Assembly (NCBI GenBank): GCA_049513815.1
Contig: JBEKVR010000211.1
Coordinates: forward strand, 1 to 6,208
Source of the DNA: Roseiarcus sp049513815
GTDB lineage: Bacteria; Pseudomonadota; Alphaproteobacteria; Rhizobiales; Beijerinckiaceae
DNA: 6,208 bases
Direction: 5' to 3'
The notes under the pieces are model-generated. The model was not told where the DNA came from, made no database searches, and saw only the letters and a list, made by a program, of their open reading frames with translations. A program made the translations under genes and the position numbers. Positions 6,160-6,208 of this stretch are shown here, piece by piece (the first letter of the stretch is position 1; each line of letters opens with the position of its first letter).

Positions 6160-6208
6160 CGCGAGGCGCCTTGCAGCTCAGGCAGCGCGCCGCTGGCGAT
6201 GAGGATCG
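6156..6208 (-). CDS. 3' end of an unidentified gene upstream of nagA (truncated by window edge)
   Basis: On the minus strand one frame entering from the window edge reads ILIASGALPELQGASR and stops at TGA (6158-6156), which overlaps the nagA ATG as ATGA. Another frame is also open across these bases without stopping, and the third stops early, so this assignment rests mainly on the coupled overlap. Sixteen residues are too few to identify a family. From known nag operons the likely candidates are an amino-sugar kinase of the BadF/BcrA type, whose C-termini often end near a small GA-L-L-A helix like this one, or a sugar-isomerase (SIS) domain deaminase. This is inference only. Confidence 0.5.
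   Translation of the reverse strand, partial: ILIASGALPELQGASR

Overview
The window is GC-rich, tightly packed and uniform in codon use, with overlapping ATGA start/stop junctions and short gaps. This style and the protein sequences suggest an alphaproteobacterium, most likely of the Hyphomicrobiales (Rhizobiales). That is an inference from composition and general family resemblance; there is no rRNA or other marker gene here. I see no insertion sequence, integrase, tRNA, CRISPR array or phage gene.

Plus strand, bases 2-3212: an ABC importer operon of the spermidine/putrescine (Pot) or iron/phosphonate type. It holds the C-terminal end of a periplasmic substrate-binding protein, a strong Rho-independent terminator in the 123-base gap after it, two inner-membrane permeases (start of the second overlapping the stop of the first as ATGA), and a PotA-like ATPase with a C-terminal TOBE-type region. 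Together they would make a complete importer: a binding protein delivers the ligand to a heterodimeric channel, powered by two copies of the ATPase. The substrate cannot be read from the sequence. The terminator between the binding-protein gene and the membrane genes probably sets their expression ratio.

Minus strand, bases 6208-3244, converging on the importer operon with a 31-base gap. In transcription order: the last 16 codons of an unidentified gene; nagA (N-acetylglucosamine-6-phosphate deacetylase), coupled to it by an ATGA overlap; a 135-base gap with a perfect 18-base palindrome; and a stand-alone, membrane-anchored FMN/iron-sulfur protein of the glutamate synthase family. nagA and the partial upstream gene look like an amino-sugar catabolic operon. 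The glutamate synthase-like gene is on the same strand, but the gap and its own good ribosome binding site leave open whether it belongs to that operon.

Overall this is an ordinary metabolic and transport region. The points most worth a second look are the membrane-anchored glutamate synthase-like protein without an amidotransferase domain, the palindrome upstream of it, and the terminator inside the transporter operon. I found no convincing undescribed system.
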